From positions 8,611,501-8,675,500 of the forward strand of contig NZ_CP163518.1 in assembly GCF_041080625.1 (NCBI RefSeq): a stretch of 64,000 nucleotides of DNA. The letters run 5' to 3'. Shown here piece by piece: positions 16,295-24,725 of the stretch. Both the position numbers and the translations under genes were made by a program. Source of the DNA: Streptomyces sp. CG1. Its GTDB lineage: Bacteria; Actinomycetota; Actinomycetes; Streptomycetales; Streptomycetaceae. How positions within the stretch are numbered: the first letter of the stretch is position 1; every line of letters starts with the position of its first letter. A model generated the notes under the pieces. That model did not search any database. It saw only the letters and a list, made by a program, of their open reading frames with translations, and was not told where the DNA came from.

Positions 16295-17480
16295 GTGGGG
16301 CTCGGATATTCATCGCTGCTGGTCAAAGCGCCACGCCCCGGGGTGTTGGTCTGCGACCATGTTCAAGTGATCGTGTCGCTCGTGTACCAGGTCACTCGGC
16401 ATCTTCTGTCTGTTCCGGCGGTGCTGCTGCGGCGCCAGACCGCGAAGGAGGCGGAACTGCTGGTCCTGCGGCACGAGAACGCCGTGCTACGGCGCCGGCT
16501 GCAAAGACCAATACGGTACGAGTCTGCGGACCGCCTCTGGTTCGTGGCCCTGTCCTCGCTGATCTCGCGCCGCCACTGGGCCGAGGTCTTCCCGGTCATG
16601 CCCAGCACGCTTCTGGCCTGGCACCGCAAGCTCATCGCCCGCCGCTGGGACTACTCCGGGCGACGCCGTGGGCCGGGACGGCCGCCCACCCATGCGGCCC
16701 CGAAGAATCTCGTGCTGCGCCTCGCCCGGGACAACAGCCGATGGGGACACCGCCGGATCCAGGGCGAACTGGTCCGGCTCGGACACCCGATCGCCGCCTC
16801 GACCGTCTGGGAGATCCTGCACGCGGCCGGCATCGATCCGGCCCCGCGCCGCACTGGCCCCACCTGGCGCGAGTTCCTCTCCGCCCAGGCAGCCGGTGTG
16901 ATGGCCTGCGACTTCCTCCACATTGACACCATCGGCCTGCGCCGGCTGTACGCCCTGGTCTTCCTCGAACACCACACTCGGCGCCTGCACATCGCCGGCG
17001 TCACTGCACACCCGACCGCTGCCTGGGCCACCCGGCAAGCCCGCAACCTGGCCGCAGAACTCGGCGTGAGCATGGACCCGCTGCGCTTCTTGATCCGAGA
17101 CCGCGACAGCAAGTACACCGAGGCCTTCGACGCAGTGTTTCACGCCGAGGATATCGAGATCATCAAGACACCGGTCCGCGCGCCGAGGGCCAACGCCCAC
17201 TGCGGGCGAGTGATCGGCACCCTCCGCCGGGAAGTCCTCGATCACGTGCTGATCCTGGGCGAAGCTCACGCGCGCCAGGTTCTTGCCGAGTACGAGAGGC
17301 ACTACAACGCGCATCGCCCCCACCGGGCGCGAAGCCAGTTGCCTCCCGAAGCCCACCAACAACCGCCGCAGGTCCGTGCCCCGGCCGACCGCAGAGTCCT
17401 GCGCACCCGCATCCTCGGCGGCGTGATCAACGAGTACAGGTACGGCGCTTGACCAGCAGCGATGATTACTCGAGCCCCAC
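16295..17480 (+). mobile_element. Insertion sequence, copy 1 (IS3/IS481-like, 1,186 bp)
   Basis: The limits come from comparing this stretch with its inverted near-copy at 33,664-34,849. The left end starts GTGGGGCTCGGATATTCATC and the right end is the inverted form CGAGCCCCAC preceded by ATCGCTGCTGGTCA-type sequence; the terminal inverted repeats run over about 32 bp with a few mismatches. Both copies are the same length. No target duplication is visible on either side, which would be expected if recombination between the two inverted copies has swapped their flanks. Confidence 0.85.
16367..17452 (+). CDS. DDE integrase-core transposase, copy 1, catalytic Glu replaced by Gly
   Basis: Transposase of 361 residues with an N-terminal helical region (LLRRQTAKEAELLVLRHENA), an HTH segment around GHRRIQGELVRLGHPIAASTV, and an rve-type core. 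The first Asp is in CDFLHIDTIGL and the second in LIRDRDSKYTEAF. The third acidic residue, normally Glu in NAxxER, is missing: the sequence is NAHCGRVIGTLRREVLD, codon GGG instead of GAG. The enzyme should therefore be inactive unless the reading is wrong, yet the second copy has the same change. It starts at GTG 16367, in the same position relative to the IS end as copy 2. It differs from copy 2 at four residues. Confidence 0.85.
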   Translation: MIVSLVYQVTRHLLSVPAVLLRRQTAKEAELLVLRHENAVLRRRLQRPIRYESADRLWFVALSSLISRRHWAEVFPVMPSTLLAWHRKLIARRWDYSGRRRGPGRPPTHAAPKNLVLRLARDNSRWGHRRIQGELVRLGHPIAASTVWEILHAAGIDPAPRRTGPTWREFLSAQAAGVMACDFLHIDTIGLRRLYALVFLEHHTRRLHIAGVTAHPTAAWATRQARNLAAELGVSMDPLRFLIRDRDSKYTEAFDAVFHAEDIEIIKTPVRAPRANAHCGRVIGTLRREVLDHVLILGEAHARQVLAEYERHYNAHRPHRARSQLPPEAHQQPPQVRAPADRRVLRTRILGGVINEYRYGA

Positions 17481-17481
17481 A

Positions 17482-17561
17482 GGATCGGGACCGACGAGAT
17501 CAGCCACCGCAAGGGCCAGAAGTACATGACGGTCGTCGTGGACCACGACACCGCGAAGGGG
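17482..17561 (+). pseudogene. ISL3-family transposase fragment
   Basis: About 26 codons read IGTDEISHRKGQKYMTVVVD, then HDTAK, which is the first conserved block of ISL3-type transposases (with the first catalytic Asp). The fragment is cut by IS copy 1 on the left and by unrelated DNA on the right. Confidence 0.7.
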
Positions 17562-17667
17562 GGCGGGGTCTTGGTCCTCAGGGGCCGGGTCTTTCGGCGG
17601 TCGGGCGATGGGATAGATTCGGATGCTTTGAGCGGTATTGTCGAAAATTTTCTGGAGGGCTGTACTC

Positions 17668-18429
17668 ATGGCCATAAGCAAGGCCGGGCGCATCGCCACA
17701 GCGGTGGCCGCCGCCGCGCTGATCGGGGTGGCCGCGTCCGCCTGTGGACCCGACGACAACAACGCGGGCGGGAGCGGGTCCGTGAAGGAGTCCTCCTCGA
17801 AGTCCGCGTCGTCCGCCCCCGAGGCGAAGGCTCCGCCGGCCGGGAACCAGCTCGCGAAGGTGCCCGCCTCCGTTAAGGGCGGCGTGGTCACCGTCGGTGA
17901 CCCGAAGGCCAAGCATACGGTCAAGGTGTACGAGGATCCGCGCTGCCCGTTCTGCAAGAAGTTCGAGGAGGGCGGCGCCCAAGCTCTGGTGAAGCCGGTC
18001 ACCGACGGCAACGTCAAGATCGAGTACACGCTCGCCTCGTTCCTCGACAAGAACCTCGGTGGCAGCGGCTCCGTGAACGCCGTGAACGCGCTGCGCGCCT
18101 CCGTCGAGGTGGGCAAGTTCGCCGAGTTCCACGCGGGCGTCTTCGCCAACCAGCCGGAGGCGGAGACCGAGGACGCCTACACCCCGGCCTTCCTGCTGAA
18201 GATCGCCGACAAGGTTGAGGGTCTGCGTGGTGCCGCCTTCGACAAGGCGGTCACCAACGGCACGTACAAGAAGTGGGTCGAGACGGCCATGAAGTCCTTC
18301 TCGGACGACGGCATCCAGGGCACACCGACCGTCCTCATCGACGGCAAGAAGGTGCCGGGCGACGGCAGCGCGATATACGACAAGGCGGAGTTCGCCAAGG
18401 TCCTCAAGGACGCCGGGATCTCCTACTGA
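17668..18429 (+). CDS. DsbA-like thioredoxin-fold lipoprotein
   Basis: An exported thiol-disulphide protein of 253 residues. The N-terminus has a lipoprotein-type signal (KAGRIATAVAAAALIGVAASAC, split here at 20) ending in Cys at about residue 28, followed by a Ser/Gly/Lys linker, so it is probably anchored outside the membrane. The thioredoxin fold starts near residue 65 (VVTVGDPKAKHTVKVYEDPR), with the redox motif CPFC at about residues 93-96, and ends in IQGTPTVLIDGKKVPG, where the cis-Pro after Thr is seen. This fits the DsbA/DSBA_like_4 group of Streptomyces. ATG 17668 has GGAGGG 9 nt upstream. It converges with the broken hydrolase and its end overlaps it slightly. Confidence 0.92.
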   Translation: MAISKAGRIATAVAAAALIGVAASACGPDDNNAGGSGSVKESSSKSASSAPEAKAPPAGNQLAKVPASVKGGVVTVGDPKAKHTVKVYEDPRCPFCKKFEEGGAQALVKPVTDGNVKIEYTLASFLDKNLGGSGSVNAVNALRASVEVGKFAEFHAGVFANQPEAETEDAYTPAFLLKIADKVEGLRGAAFDKAVTNGTYKKWVETAMKSFSDDGIQGTPTVLIDGKKVPGDGSAIYDKAEFAKVLKDAGISY

Positions 18430-19157
18430 TCTCTAGACTCACGCTGGCGGCTTGAACCCCCGTGTCCACACTCCGGGGGACGCCTCAGCGGCGGCTCGTC
18501 ACCGCCGAAGTAGCCGCCCGACCGCTCGCCCGAGCCGTCGCCTGAGTGGCCGGACATCTCCGCCAGGCCGCGGAGCAGCGCGGGCGGCAGCTCGCGCGGG
18601 AGCGCCGCGAGGAATCCGTGCCAGTCGCCGATCGACCATTGGTCGCCCAGGTAGGTGCTGATGAGCCGGTGCATCGGGCCGACGACCTGGCTGGTGCTCT
18701 GGCCGTAGGGCGGCCTGATCTCCGCGGAGAACAGCGGCGCGTCCTCCAGGTAGGCGCCGCGGACGGTGCCGGGTGGCGCGTACGCGGCGAGCCATGCGGC
18801 GATTAGTCCGCCGGAGGAGTTTCCTGCGACGATGGCCGGGCGGCGGACGTGTCCGATGAGGAACCGGGCCAGGTCGTTGCCCATGTTGTCGACCGTGTAG
18901 CGGCCGGGGGTCCAGGTGGAGCGCCCTTGGCCGCGCGGGTCCACGGCGAAGACCTCGAAGTCGTCGGCGAGGAGCTTCATCGCCGCCTCGTAGCTCCACC
19001 AGGAGGTCGCCTGTGGCGGGATGAGCACCAGCGCCGGCTTGTCCGTCGAGCCGGTCGTGGCGTGGTTCAGCATGATCTAGCCGGTGTCGAACCTCGCCTG
19101 CGGGTAGGCGCGCGGGACGTAGGTAGCGTCAGGGTTGTCGGGGCCGTAGTGCGGCAT
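18423..19157 (-). pseudogene. Alpha/beta hydrolase with amber stop and lost C-terminus
   Basis: Remnant of an alpha/beta hydrolase. From ATG 19157 the reading is MPHYGPDNPDATYVPRAYPQ, then ARFDTG, then TAG at 19077-19079, then IMLNHATTGSTDKPALVLIP in the same frame. The stop is most simply a G-to-T change in a Glu codon. After it come the oxyanion segment PPQATSWWSY, VDPRGQGRST, the nucleophile GNSSGGLIAAWLA and the lid-domain start, but from about LAEMSG the sequence no longer resembles the family. The region with the catalytic Asp and His is absent. Translation could restart at the ATG at 19073, but the product would still lack the triad. Confidence 0.82.
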
Positions 19158-19220
19158 GGGTCTGGTTCCTCTCCGTGGGTCGTGTGTCGGGCGGCCTGCG
19201 CCGGGTGTCCGGCCGGACCC

Positions 19221-20093
19221 TCAGTCGAAGTAGAGGCCCAGCTCAAGGTCCTCCAGGAGCCCCGGGTGGATGGGCTGCCAGCCCAGCAGCTCGCGGGTCA
19301 GGGTGTTGGAGGCGGTCATGTCGTTGCCGAGGATGCGGGCCAGGAAGCCGAAGTGGGCGGCGGCGTCCTCGGCGGGGATTGCCTTGACCGGGAGGTCCAG
19401 GCGGCGCCCGATGGCCTCGGCGATCGCCCGGATCGTGACGCCCTCCTCGCCGACGCCGTGCAGGACCGATCCCGCCGGCGCGTTCTCCAGCGCGAGGCGG
19501 AACAGGCGTGCGGCGTCGAGGCGGTGTACCGAGGGCCAGCGGTTGGCCCCGTCGCCGAGGTAGCCGGAGAAGCCCGTCTCGCGGGCGGTGCCGATCAGCC
19601 GCTGCACCATGCCGCAGGTGTTCGCGTCGTGGACGGTGGGGGCGAGGCGTACGACGGACGAGCGCACGCCGCGCTCGGCGAGCGCGAGCGCGGCACGGGC
19701 ACCGGCGGTGCGGGGGCTGCCGGAGGCGGGCGGGGTGTCCCGCTCGGTCCCGACCGGCCCGCCGGAGGCGATGACCAGCGGCCGGTCCGTGCCGGCGAGG
19801 GCGTCGCCGCAGGCCTCGATCGCGGCCAGCTCGGCGCGGGCCGCCTCCTCGTGCTGGGCCAGGTCGTGGTGGAACGCGAGGTGGATGACACCGTCGCACT
19901 CGGCCGCGGCGGCACGCAGGACGTCGAGGTCCTCGATCGTGCCGCGGACGGCCTCGACCCCCGCGCTGGTGGTCAGGGCGGACGCGGAGGCGTCGGAGCG
20001 GGCGAGCCCGAACACCTGGTGCCCGGCGCCGGTGAGCTCGGCGACGACGGCGGAACCGATGAAACCGGACGCGCCGGTGACGAAAACGCGCAT
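19221..20093 (-). CDS. NAD(P)-dependent epimerase/dehydratase (extended SDR)
   Basis: A 290-residue extended short-chain dehydrogenase acting on a sugar or small ketone; substrate unknown. The N-terminal Rossmann motif TGASGFIGS is at residues 6-14. An Asp-rich segment (RGTIEDLDVLRAA) and DGVIHLAF follow. In this subgroup the usual YxxxK is not obvious (the region reads ERDTPPASGSPRTAGARAA), so it belongs to the atypical SDR group that may be non-catalytic or bind rather than turn over a substrate. The C-terminus ELLGWQPIHPGLLEDLELG is complete. ATG 20093 has AAGGAAG upstream. Divergent from the LysR gene, which probably controls it. Confidence 0.88.
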   Translation of the reverse strand: MRVFVTGASGFIGSAVVAELTGAGHQVFGLARSDASASALTTSAGVEAVRGTIEDLDVLRAAAAECDGVIHLAFHHDLAQHEEAARAELAAIEACGDALAGTDRPLVIASGGPVGTERDTPPASGSPRTAGARAALALAERGVRSSVVRLAPTVHDANTCGMVQRLIGTARETGFSGYLGDGANRWPSVHRLDAARLFRLALENAPAGSVLHGVGEEGVTIRAIAEAIGRRLDLPVKAIPAEDAAAHFGFLARILGNDMTASNTLTRELLGWQPIHPGLLEDLELGLYFD

Positions 20094-20217
20094 GACTGAT
20101 GCACTTCCTTGGCAGGTGGATGAGGGCCGGTCCTGGGGCGCTGGTGCCGCTCGCCGGCCGGTGAGTCCACTGTGCGTGCGCCCGCACGGGCGGGTCCAAT
20201 GAATGTTCTGCAGCAGG

Positions 20218-20236
20218 CGATACGCCGTGCGTATCG
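20218..20236. promoter_or_regulatory. 19-bp palindromic operator between epimerase and LysR genes
   Basis: CGATACGC-cgt-GCGTATCG is a perfect inverted repeat with 8-bp arms and a 3-bp centre; GCAGG (20213-20217) and CCTGC (20239-20243) extend it outward. It sits in the 212-bp divergent space, 70 bp before the LysR start, and has the T-N11-A shape of LysR-type binding sites. Confidence 0.72.
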
Positions 20237-20305
20237 GGCCTGCTCCGGGTAGCCCTCGTGCTCCCGGAAGGCCGTGTGGGCGAGGGTTGCCGGGGCTACG
20301 CTGAG

Positions 20306-21226
20306 GTGGTGCCCGACGCCCCGATACCCTCCGCCCCGGCCCTCGATCTGCACCTGGCATGGTGCTTCACGGTCGTGGCCGAGTACCGGCACTTCGGCCG
20401 GGCCGCCGAGGCCCTTCACACCACCCAGCCGTCACTGAGCCGTCAGATCCGCCGCCTCGAACAACAACTTGGCGTAAGCCTGGTCGAGCGCACACCGCAG
20501 GGCAACCACCTCACCGAGGCCGGAGAGGCCTTCCTCCCCATGGCCACGGAGCTGCTGCGCGCCGCCGAACGCGCCGCGGCCGCCGCCCGGTCCGCTACCC
20601 GGCCCGCCCGCATCACCATCGGCCACACGCCCGGCATCATCGTCACCCCCGCCGTCCGCGAACTGCGCCGCCGCCACCCCGACGCCGAGGTGCGGACCAA
20701 GCAACTGACGCCCGACGAACCGCGCCGCGCGCTGCTGGACCACCAAGTCGACGCCGTCGCCGCCCGCCTGCCGTTTCCCACCGACGGCCTTGACGTGACC
20801 GCCCTCTACGACGAGCCCCGGGTATTGTTGGTCCCGTTGGACCACCGGCTGGCCGGCCGCAGCTCGGTCACCCTGGCCGACATCGCCGACGAGCCGCTGC
20901 CCAAGGTACGCGGAGCCCACCCGCTGGCCAGCGCCTTCTGGCGGATCGACCCCCGCCCCGACGGCCGCCCGGCCCCCGACGGGCCGCTGATCGAGACCGC
21001 CGCCGACCAGTTCGAACTCGTCGCCGGCGGCCAGGCCGTCACTATCTCCGTCCCCAGCCACACCCTGCGCCCTGACCTCGCCGCCGTCGCGCTCGACGGC
21101 GTCGAACCCAGCCACGTCGTGCTGGTCACCCGCGCCCACGAACGCAACCACCTGGTGGCGGCCTTCCGCGCCCATGCCGTGAGTATCCTCGGCGGCGCCC
21201 AGCGCTGCGATGAGGCCGAGGTCTGA
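20306..21226 (+). CDS. LysR-family transcriptional regulator
   Basis: A 306-residue DNA-binding regulator. The winged HTH covers about residues 12-70 (FTVVAEYRHFGRAAEALHTT, QPSLSRQIRRLEQQLGVSLV, ERTPQGNHLTEAGEAFL), and the substrate-binding domain of the periplasmic-binding type starts near residue 95 (ARITIGHTPGIIVTPAVREL). Effector unknown. The GTG at 20306 (or the next codon, 20309) is chosen because it lies just before the HTH; GCTGAG is a weak ribosome site. It is divergent from the epimerase gene with a 19-bp palindrome between them, the normal layout for a LysR regulator and its target. Confidence 0.92.
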   Translation: MVPDAPIPSAPALDLHLAWCFTVVAEYRHFGRAAEALHTTQPSLSRQIRRLEQQLGVSLVERTPQGNHLTEAGEAFLPMATELLRAAERAAAAARSATRPARITIGHTPGIIVTPAVRELRRRHPDAEVRTKQLTPDEPRRALLDHQVDAVAARLPFPTDGLDVTALYDEPRVLLVPLDHRLAGRSSVTLADIADEPLPKVRGAHPLASAFWRIDPRPDGRPAPDGPLIETAADQFELVAGGQAVTISVPSHTLRPDLAAVALDGVEPSHVVLVTRAHERNHLVAAFRAHAVSILGGAQRCDEAEV

Positions 21227-21233
21227 GCCTGCG

Positions 21234-21425
21234 TCACGCGGCGCCCAGCGTCGCGACGATGGTGTCGCGGAGCCAGCGGTGTGCCGCGTCGTCGTCCAGG
21301 CGGGGGTGCCAGCACATCGCGTAGCGGGGCCGGGATGACGGTGGTGGTGCCCGGGACTGCGTGGCGGACGGCGAAGTCGCTCGGCAGGGTCGCCACCAGT
21401 GCGGTGCCCGGGACCTGCCCTTGCC
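21234..21425 (-). pseudogene. LysR-type regulator, C-terminal fragment
   Basis: On the minus strand, GQVPGTALVATLPSDFAVRH followed (after one frame change near 21,330) by YAMCWHPRLDDDAAHRWLRD and TIVATLGAA-stop matches the C-terminal end of LysR-type regulators (substrate domain and final helix). The rest is missing: the fragment is cut at about 21,425 by the terminal repeat of the truncated insertion sequence. Confidence 0.62.
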
Positions 21426-21445
21426 GATATCTCCGTCCGTGCAGG

Positions 21446-22063
21446 TCAGGCGGCGTGTTCGTACTCGTGAAGGATGCCGCCGAGGCCATCGCGTCTTCGT
21501 ATGTCGAGGCGGGCTATTTGGTCCGGATCGGCGATCGGGGCGGGCAACGGGTAGAGCGGACGGGCGTTCGCGATGCCCTGATGCGGCCGGTGTCCGTTGT
21601 AGAACTGCTCGAACTCACGCAGGACGTTCAGCAGGTGCCGCTGGTTCCAGATCAAGGTCCGGTCCAGCAGCTCGCGTCGGCACGTTTGCACCCACCGCTC
21701 CACGATCGCGTTCATTCTCGGCATCCGGACCCCGCTGAGCACGACCTCGATCCCCACGTCCTTCAAGATGGCGTCGAACAGCCCGGGGAACTTGCCGTCC
21801 CTGTCCCGGATCATGAACCTTGCCCGAGAGCCCGCGTCCTCCAGGTCCATCACGAGATTCTTCGCGGCCTGGACCACCCAGGACACGGTCGGGTGGGCAG
21901 TGGCGCCCAGGACGCGGACCCGGCGACTGCCGTGCTCGATGACGGCGAACACGTACAGCCGCACTCCGGACAGGGTGACCGTCTCGAAGAAGTCGCAGAC
22001 CAGCAGGGCATCGGCCTGAGAGCGCAGGAAGTCGCCCCAGGTTGCCCTTGCCGAAAACCTCAT
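21446..22063 (-). pseudogene. DDE transposase A, C-terminal half (cut by element B)
   Basis: The last 200 codons of an IS3/IS481-like transposase: TWGDFLRSQADALLVCDFFE, then VTLSGVRLYVFAVIEHGSRR, LIRD-type second Asp in MIRDRDGKFPGLFDAIL, and third residue Glu in MPRMNAIVERWVQTCRRELL, to the end GGILHEYEHAA. The catalytic triad is intact, but the N-terminal half is gone: at about 22,050 the sequence passes straight into the left terminal repeat of element B. The 3' terminal repeat of element A itself is visible at about 21,416-21,441 (CTGCCCTTGCCGATATC). Confidence 0.82.
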
Positions 22064-23248
22064 CCGTCCTGGTTGGAGGCGGTGTGGCGGCGTGCCGGGA
22101 ACTGCGGGACATGACCGACCGTGCTGCTGCGACTGACGTATCTCGCTGTGACGAACGCGTTCGCGATGCTGCGCCTGCTGCCTATGAGCGACCACGGCAA
22201 GGACATCGAGATCCTCGCCCTGCGCCATCAGCTCATGGTGCTGGAACGCCAACTCGGCAGGGAGAGGGCACGGTTCGCCCCGGGCGACCGGGCGTTCCTG
22301 GCCGCGCTGCTGCACCGTCTCCCGTGTGGCGTGCTGCGCCAGGTGCGGCTGCTCGTGCACCCCGATACGGTGCTGCGGTGGCACCGCGACCTGCTCGCGC
22401 GTCGGCACGCGGCCCGTTCCCGGCCGGGCCGCCCGGGCCGGCCCCGCACCGTGCGCTCCGTCCGTGTCCTGGTGCTGCGTCTGGCCCGGGAGAATCCCGG
22501 TTGGGGCTACCGGAGAGTGCTTGGCGAACTGCTCGTCCTGGGCGTGCGGGTGGCTGCTTCCACGGTATGCCAGATCCTGAAGGGGGCCGGGATCGATCCC
22601 GCGTCCGAACGGAGTTCCAGCACGTGGGCAGGTTTCCTGCGTTCCCAGGCCGACGCCCTTGTGGCGTGCGGCTTCTTCGAGATGGTCACCCTGACCGGGG
22701 CGCGGCTGTACGTGTTCGCGGTGATCGAGCACGCGACCCGCCGGATCCGGGTCCTGGGGGCCACCGCGCACCCGACCGCCTCCTGGGTGGTACAGGCCGC
22801 GAGGAATCTCGTCATGGACCTTGAGGAGTCGGGCTGCCGGGCACGGTTCCTGATCCGGGACCGGGACGGCAAGTTCCCCGAGTTGTTCGACAGCGTCCTG
22901 GAAGACGCGGGGATCGAGGTCGTACTCAGCGGCATCCGTATGCCGCGCATGAATTCGATCATGGAACGCTGGGTACTGACCTGCCGACGGGAGCTCCTGG
23001 ACCGAACACTGATCTGGAACCAGCGCCACCTCCTCCACACCCTGCGCGAGTTCGAGGACTTCTACAACTCCCACAGGCCGCATCAGGGCATCACCAACAC
23101 CCGCCCGCTGCAACCGCTCCCCACACCGATCACCGACCCGGACGCCATCGCCCACCTCGGCATACGACGACGCGACCGCCTCGGCGGAATCCTCCACGAG
23201 TACGTACATGCCGCGTGACCTGCGCGGACGAGGTTTCCGGCAAGGCAA
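22042..23248 (+). mobile_element. Insertion sequence B (about 1.2 kb) inserted into element A
   Basis: The ends are imperfect terminal inverted repeats: TTGCCCTTGCCGAAAACCTC followed by ATCCG at the left (22042-22066) and, inverted, TTGCCTTGCCGGAAACCTCG followed by TCCG at the right (23225-23248). One transposase gene lies between them. Element B cuts the related element A, which reads in the opposite direction; the missing half of A is not found on the far side, so a deletion accompanied or followed the insertion. Confidence 0.78.
22121..23218 (+). CDS. DDE transposase B, first catalytic Asp replaced by Gly
   Basis: Full-length transposase of 365 residues: N-terminal helix region (ILALRHQLMVLERQLGRERA), HTH around WGYRRVLGELLVLGVRVAAST, then the rve core. 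The second Asp (LIRDRDGKFPELFDSV) and the Glu (MPRMNSIMERWVLTC) are in place. The first Asp, present as CDFFE in the related element A, is Gly here: DALVACGFFEMVTLTG, codon GGC. That should abolish strand transfer. The start is GTG 22121, about 55 bp inside the left terminal repeat. Very close in sequence to element A over its whole shared length. Confidence 0.85.
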   Translation: MLLRLTYLAVTNAFAMLRLLPMSDHGKDIEILALRHQLMVLERQLGRERARFAPGDRAFLAALLHRLPCGVLRQVRLLVHPDTVLRWHRDLLARRHAARSRPGRPGRPRTVRSVRVLVLRLARENPGWGYRRVLGELLVLGVRVAASTVCQILKGAGIDPASERSSSTWAGFLRSQADALVACGFFEMVTLTGARLYVFAVIEHATRRIRVLGATAHPTASWVVQAARNLVMDLEESGCRARFLIRDRDGKFPELFDSVLEDAGIEVVLSGIRMPRMNSIMERWVLTCRRELLDRTLIWNQRHLLHTLREFEDFYNSHRPHQGITNTRPLQPLPTPITDPDAIAHLGIRRRDRLGGILHEYVHAA

Positions 23249-23283
23249 TGTCACCGAGTTGCGGCCCTGGCCGGATGAGCGTT

Positions 23284-24465
23284 TCAGAGTGTCGGCAGGC
23301 CGAGCGCGATCATGGTGGACGACAGTCCGTGCCAGGTGCGTACGTCCCAGTCGGTGAGTTGCTGCCAGCGCTGAAGGCGGTACTTCACAGTGTTCGGATG
23401 CACGTGCAGGACGCGGGCTGTCGCGGTGAGCGAGAAGCCGTTCTCGGCGAACCTGAGTACGGTCTCTGCCAGGTCGGGGTGTTGTTGCGCGGCCTCTCGG
23501 CGCGGTTCGAGCAGCACCGCGAAGCGTTGCGCCGTGGGCGCCAAGGTGGCGAGCAGCCAGTGGTCTGCGAAGGATTTCGCCTGTCCCGGATCCGCCAGGG
23601 GCAGCGCCGCTCTCGCGTCCGCCATGCTCATCGCGGCGCCGGGGAGCCCGGTCCGCGGCAGGCCGATGCCGAAGCTCGCGTCAGGGTTCTGCCGCTGGGC
23701 CGCTTCGACCACGGCCTGCGGCGGGATGTCCTGGACCAGGGCGATCATGAGGTTGCCGCGGGTCGCGCAGCGCAGCGTGCCCGGCCACCGGTGGTGACGC
23801 AGATCCATCATGCGCTCGTCGGTCCAGGCCTCGGCCGGTGAGCACAGCGCCTGGAACCCGCCGGCAGGGTCGAAGGTGAGGGCGGCAGCCAGTTGCTCGA
23901 GGTCGACGCCGGCGGGCGCGGCGGTGGCAAGTCCGTCGAGGAACTGGTGGGTCAGCCTCAGGAGCGTGGCATCGGCAGCGCGGACGGCAACGCCGTACGC
24001 CTCGGCGGCCGCGCTGCTGGAAGCCTGCACCCACGTCCAGACCATCCCGACGATCGACAGGAGTTGCGCGCCGGCCTGGGTGTCGTGCGACTGAGCACGC
24101 GCGAGCAGCACGTTCCACATCTCGCGGTAGCCGACGTGGTAGGCCTCGATGAGGGCGTGCAGCGGCAGGCCGGTGGCGGCGCGTTCGGCTCCGAGCGCAT
24201 GTGCGGCCTCGACCTCTTCGCGGGTGGGTGAGCGGCGTGCGGCCACGCCGGTCAGCAGTCCCTGGTAGTGACGGGTGACGTCGCGTTCCTGCTGCTCGCG
24301 GTCCACGATTCTGTAGCTCGGGATCTCGAGCCGTATGCGGTCGACGATCCTCGGGATCACCGTGGGCAGTTCTGCGGCGAGTGATGCGCAGAGTTCGACG
24401 ACGGGCTGCCACGCCGCGGCGGTGTCGCCCTGCGCCCCGGCCCCTTCGGTCACGGGCTCCACCAT
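23284..24465 (-). CDS. PucR/CdaR-type transcriptional regulator
   Basis: A 393-residue cytoplasmic regulator. The N-terminal half is a helical domain of the RsbRD/PucR-associated type (PTVIPRIVDRIRLEIPSYRI, LHALIEAYHVGYREMWNVLL), the middle resembles the GGDEF-like domain of CdaR proteins, and the C-terminus is the PucR HTH_30: ETVLRFAENGFSLTATARVL followed by HVHPNTVKYRLQRW. Such regulators commonly control nitrogen or aromatic catabolism and secondary metabolism and often act on the divergent operon. Start ATG 24465 with GGGAGAGGCC. It is divergent from the dehydrogenase/MFS pair and is the only regulator next to the aromatic operon. Confidence 0.9.
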   Translation of the reverse strand: MVEPVTEGAGAQGDTAAAWQPVVELCASLAAELPTVIPRIVDRIRLEIPSYRIVDREQQERDVTRHYQGLLTGVAARRSPTREEVEAAHALGAERAATGLPLHALIEAYHVGYREMWNVLLARAQSHDTQAGAQLLSIVGMVWTWVQASSSAAAEAYGVAVRAADATLLRLTHQFLDGLATAAPAGVDLEQLAAALTFDPAGGFQALCSPAEAWTDERMMDLRHHRWPGTLRCATRGNLMIALVQDIPPQAVVEAAQRQNPDASFGIGLPRTGLPGAAMSMADARAALPLADPGQAKSFADHWLLATLAPTAQRFAVLLEPRREAAQQHPDLAETVLRFAENGFSLTATARVLHVHPNTVKYRLQRWQQLTDWDVRTWHGLSSTMIALGLPTL

Positions 24466-24725
24466 GGCCTCTCCCGATATGCGGATTTCGTAGTGCTCTC
24501 TCTCGCGATTGCATGGCAGCGGCGCTGCGACCACGCCTCGACGATAGGAGATCAAGAACGCGCACGCTGCACTTTTGTGGACTTCGCAAAAACGGTGCGG
24601 GGAAGTTCTCGGATTCGGTTCTGGTCCCGCTGACCGGCCGTCAGCAGGCTGGACAGCGGACGCCGCAGGGGCCTGGCCAGGCCCCCGGCGAGGGATCCTG
24701 AAGATCCGGGTGCACGGGAGGACGC
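24466..24725. promoter_or_regulatory. Divergent promoter region, PucR versus dehydrogenase operon
   Basis: 260 bp with no gene and locally lower GC (for example around 24,590-24,625). It must hold the promoters of the PucR gene and of the dehydrogenase/MFS operon and probably the PucR binding site. I see no perfect palindrome. Confidence 0.4.
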
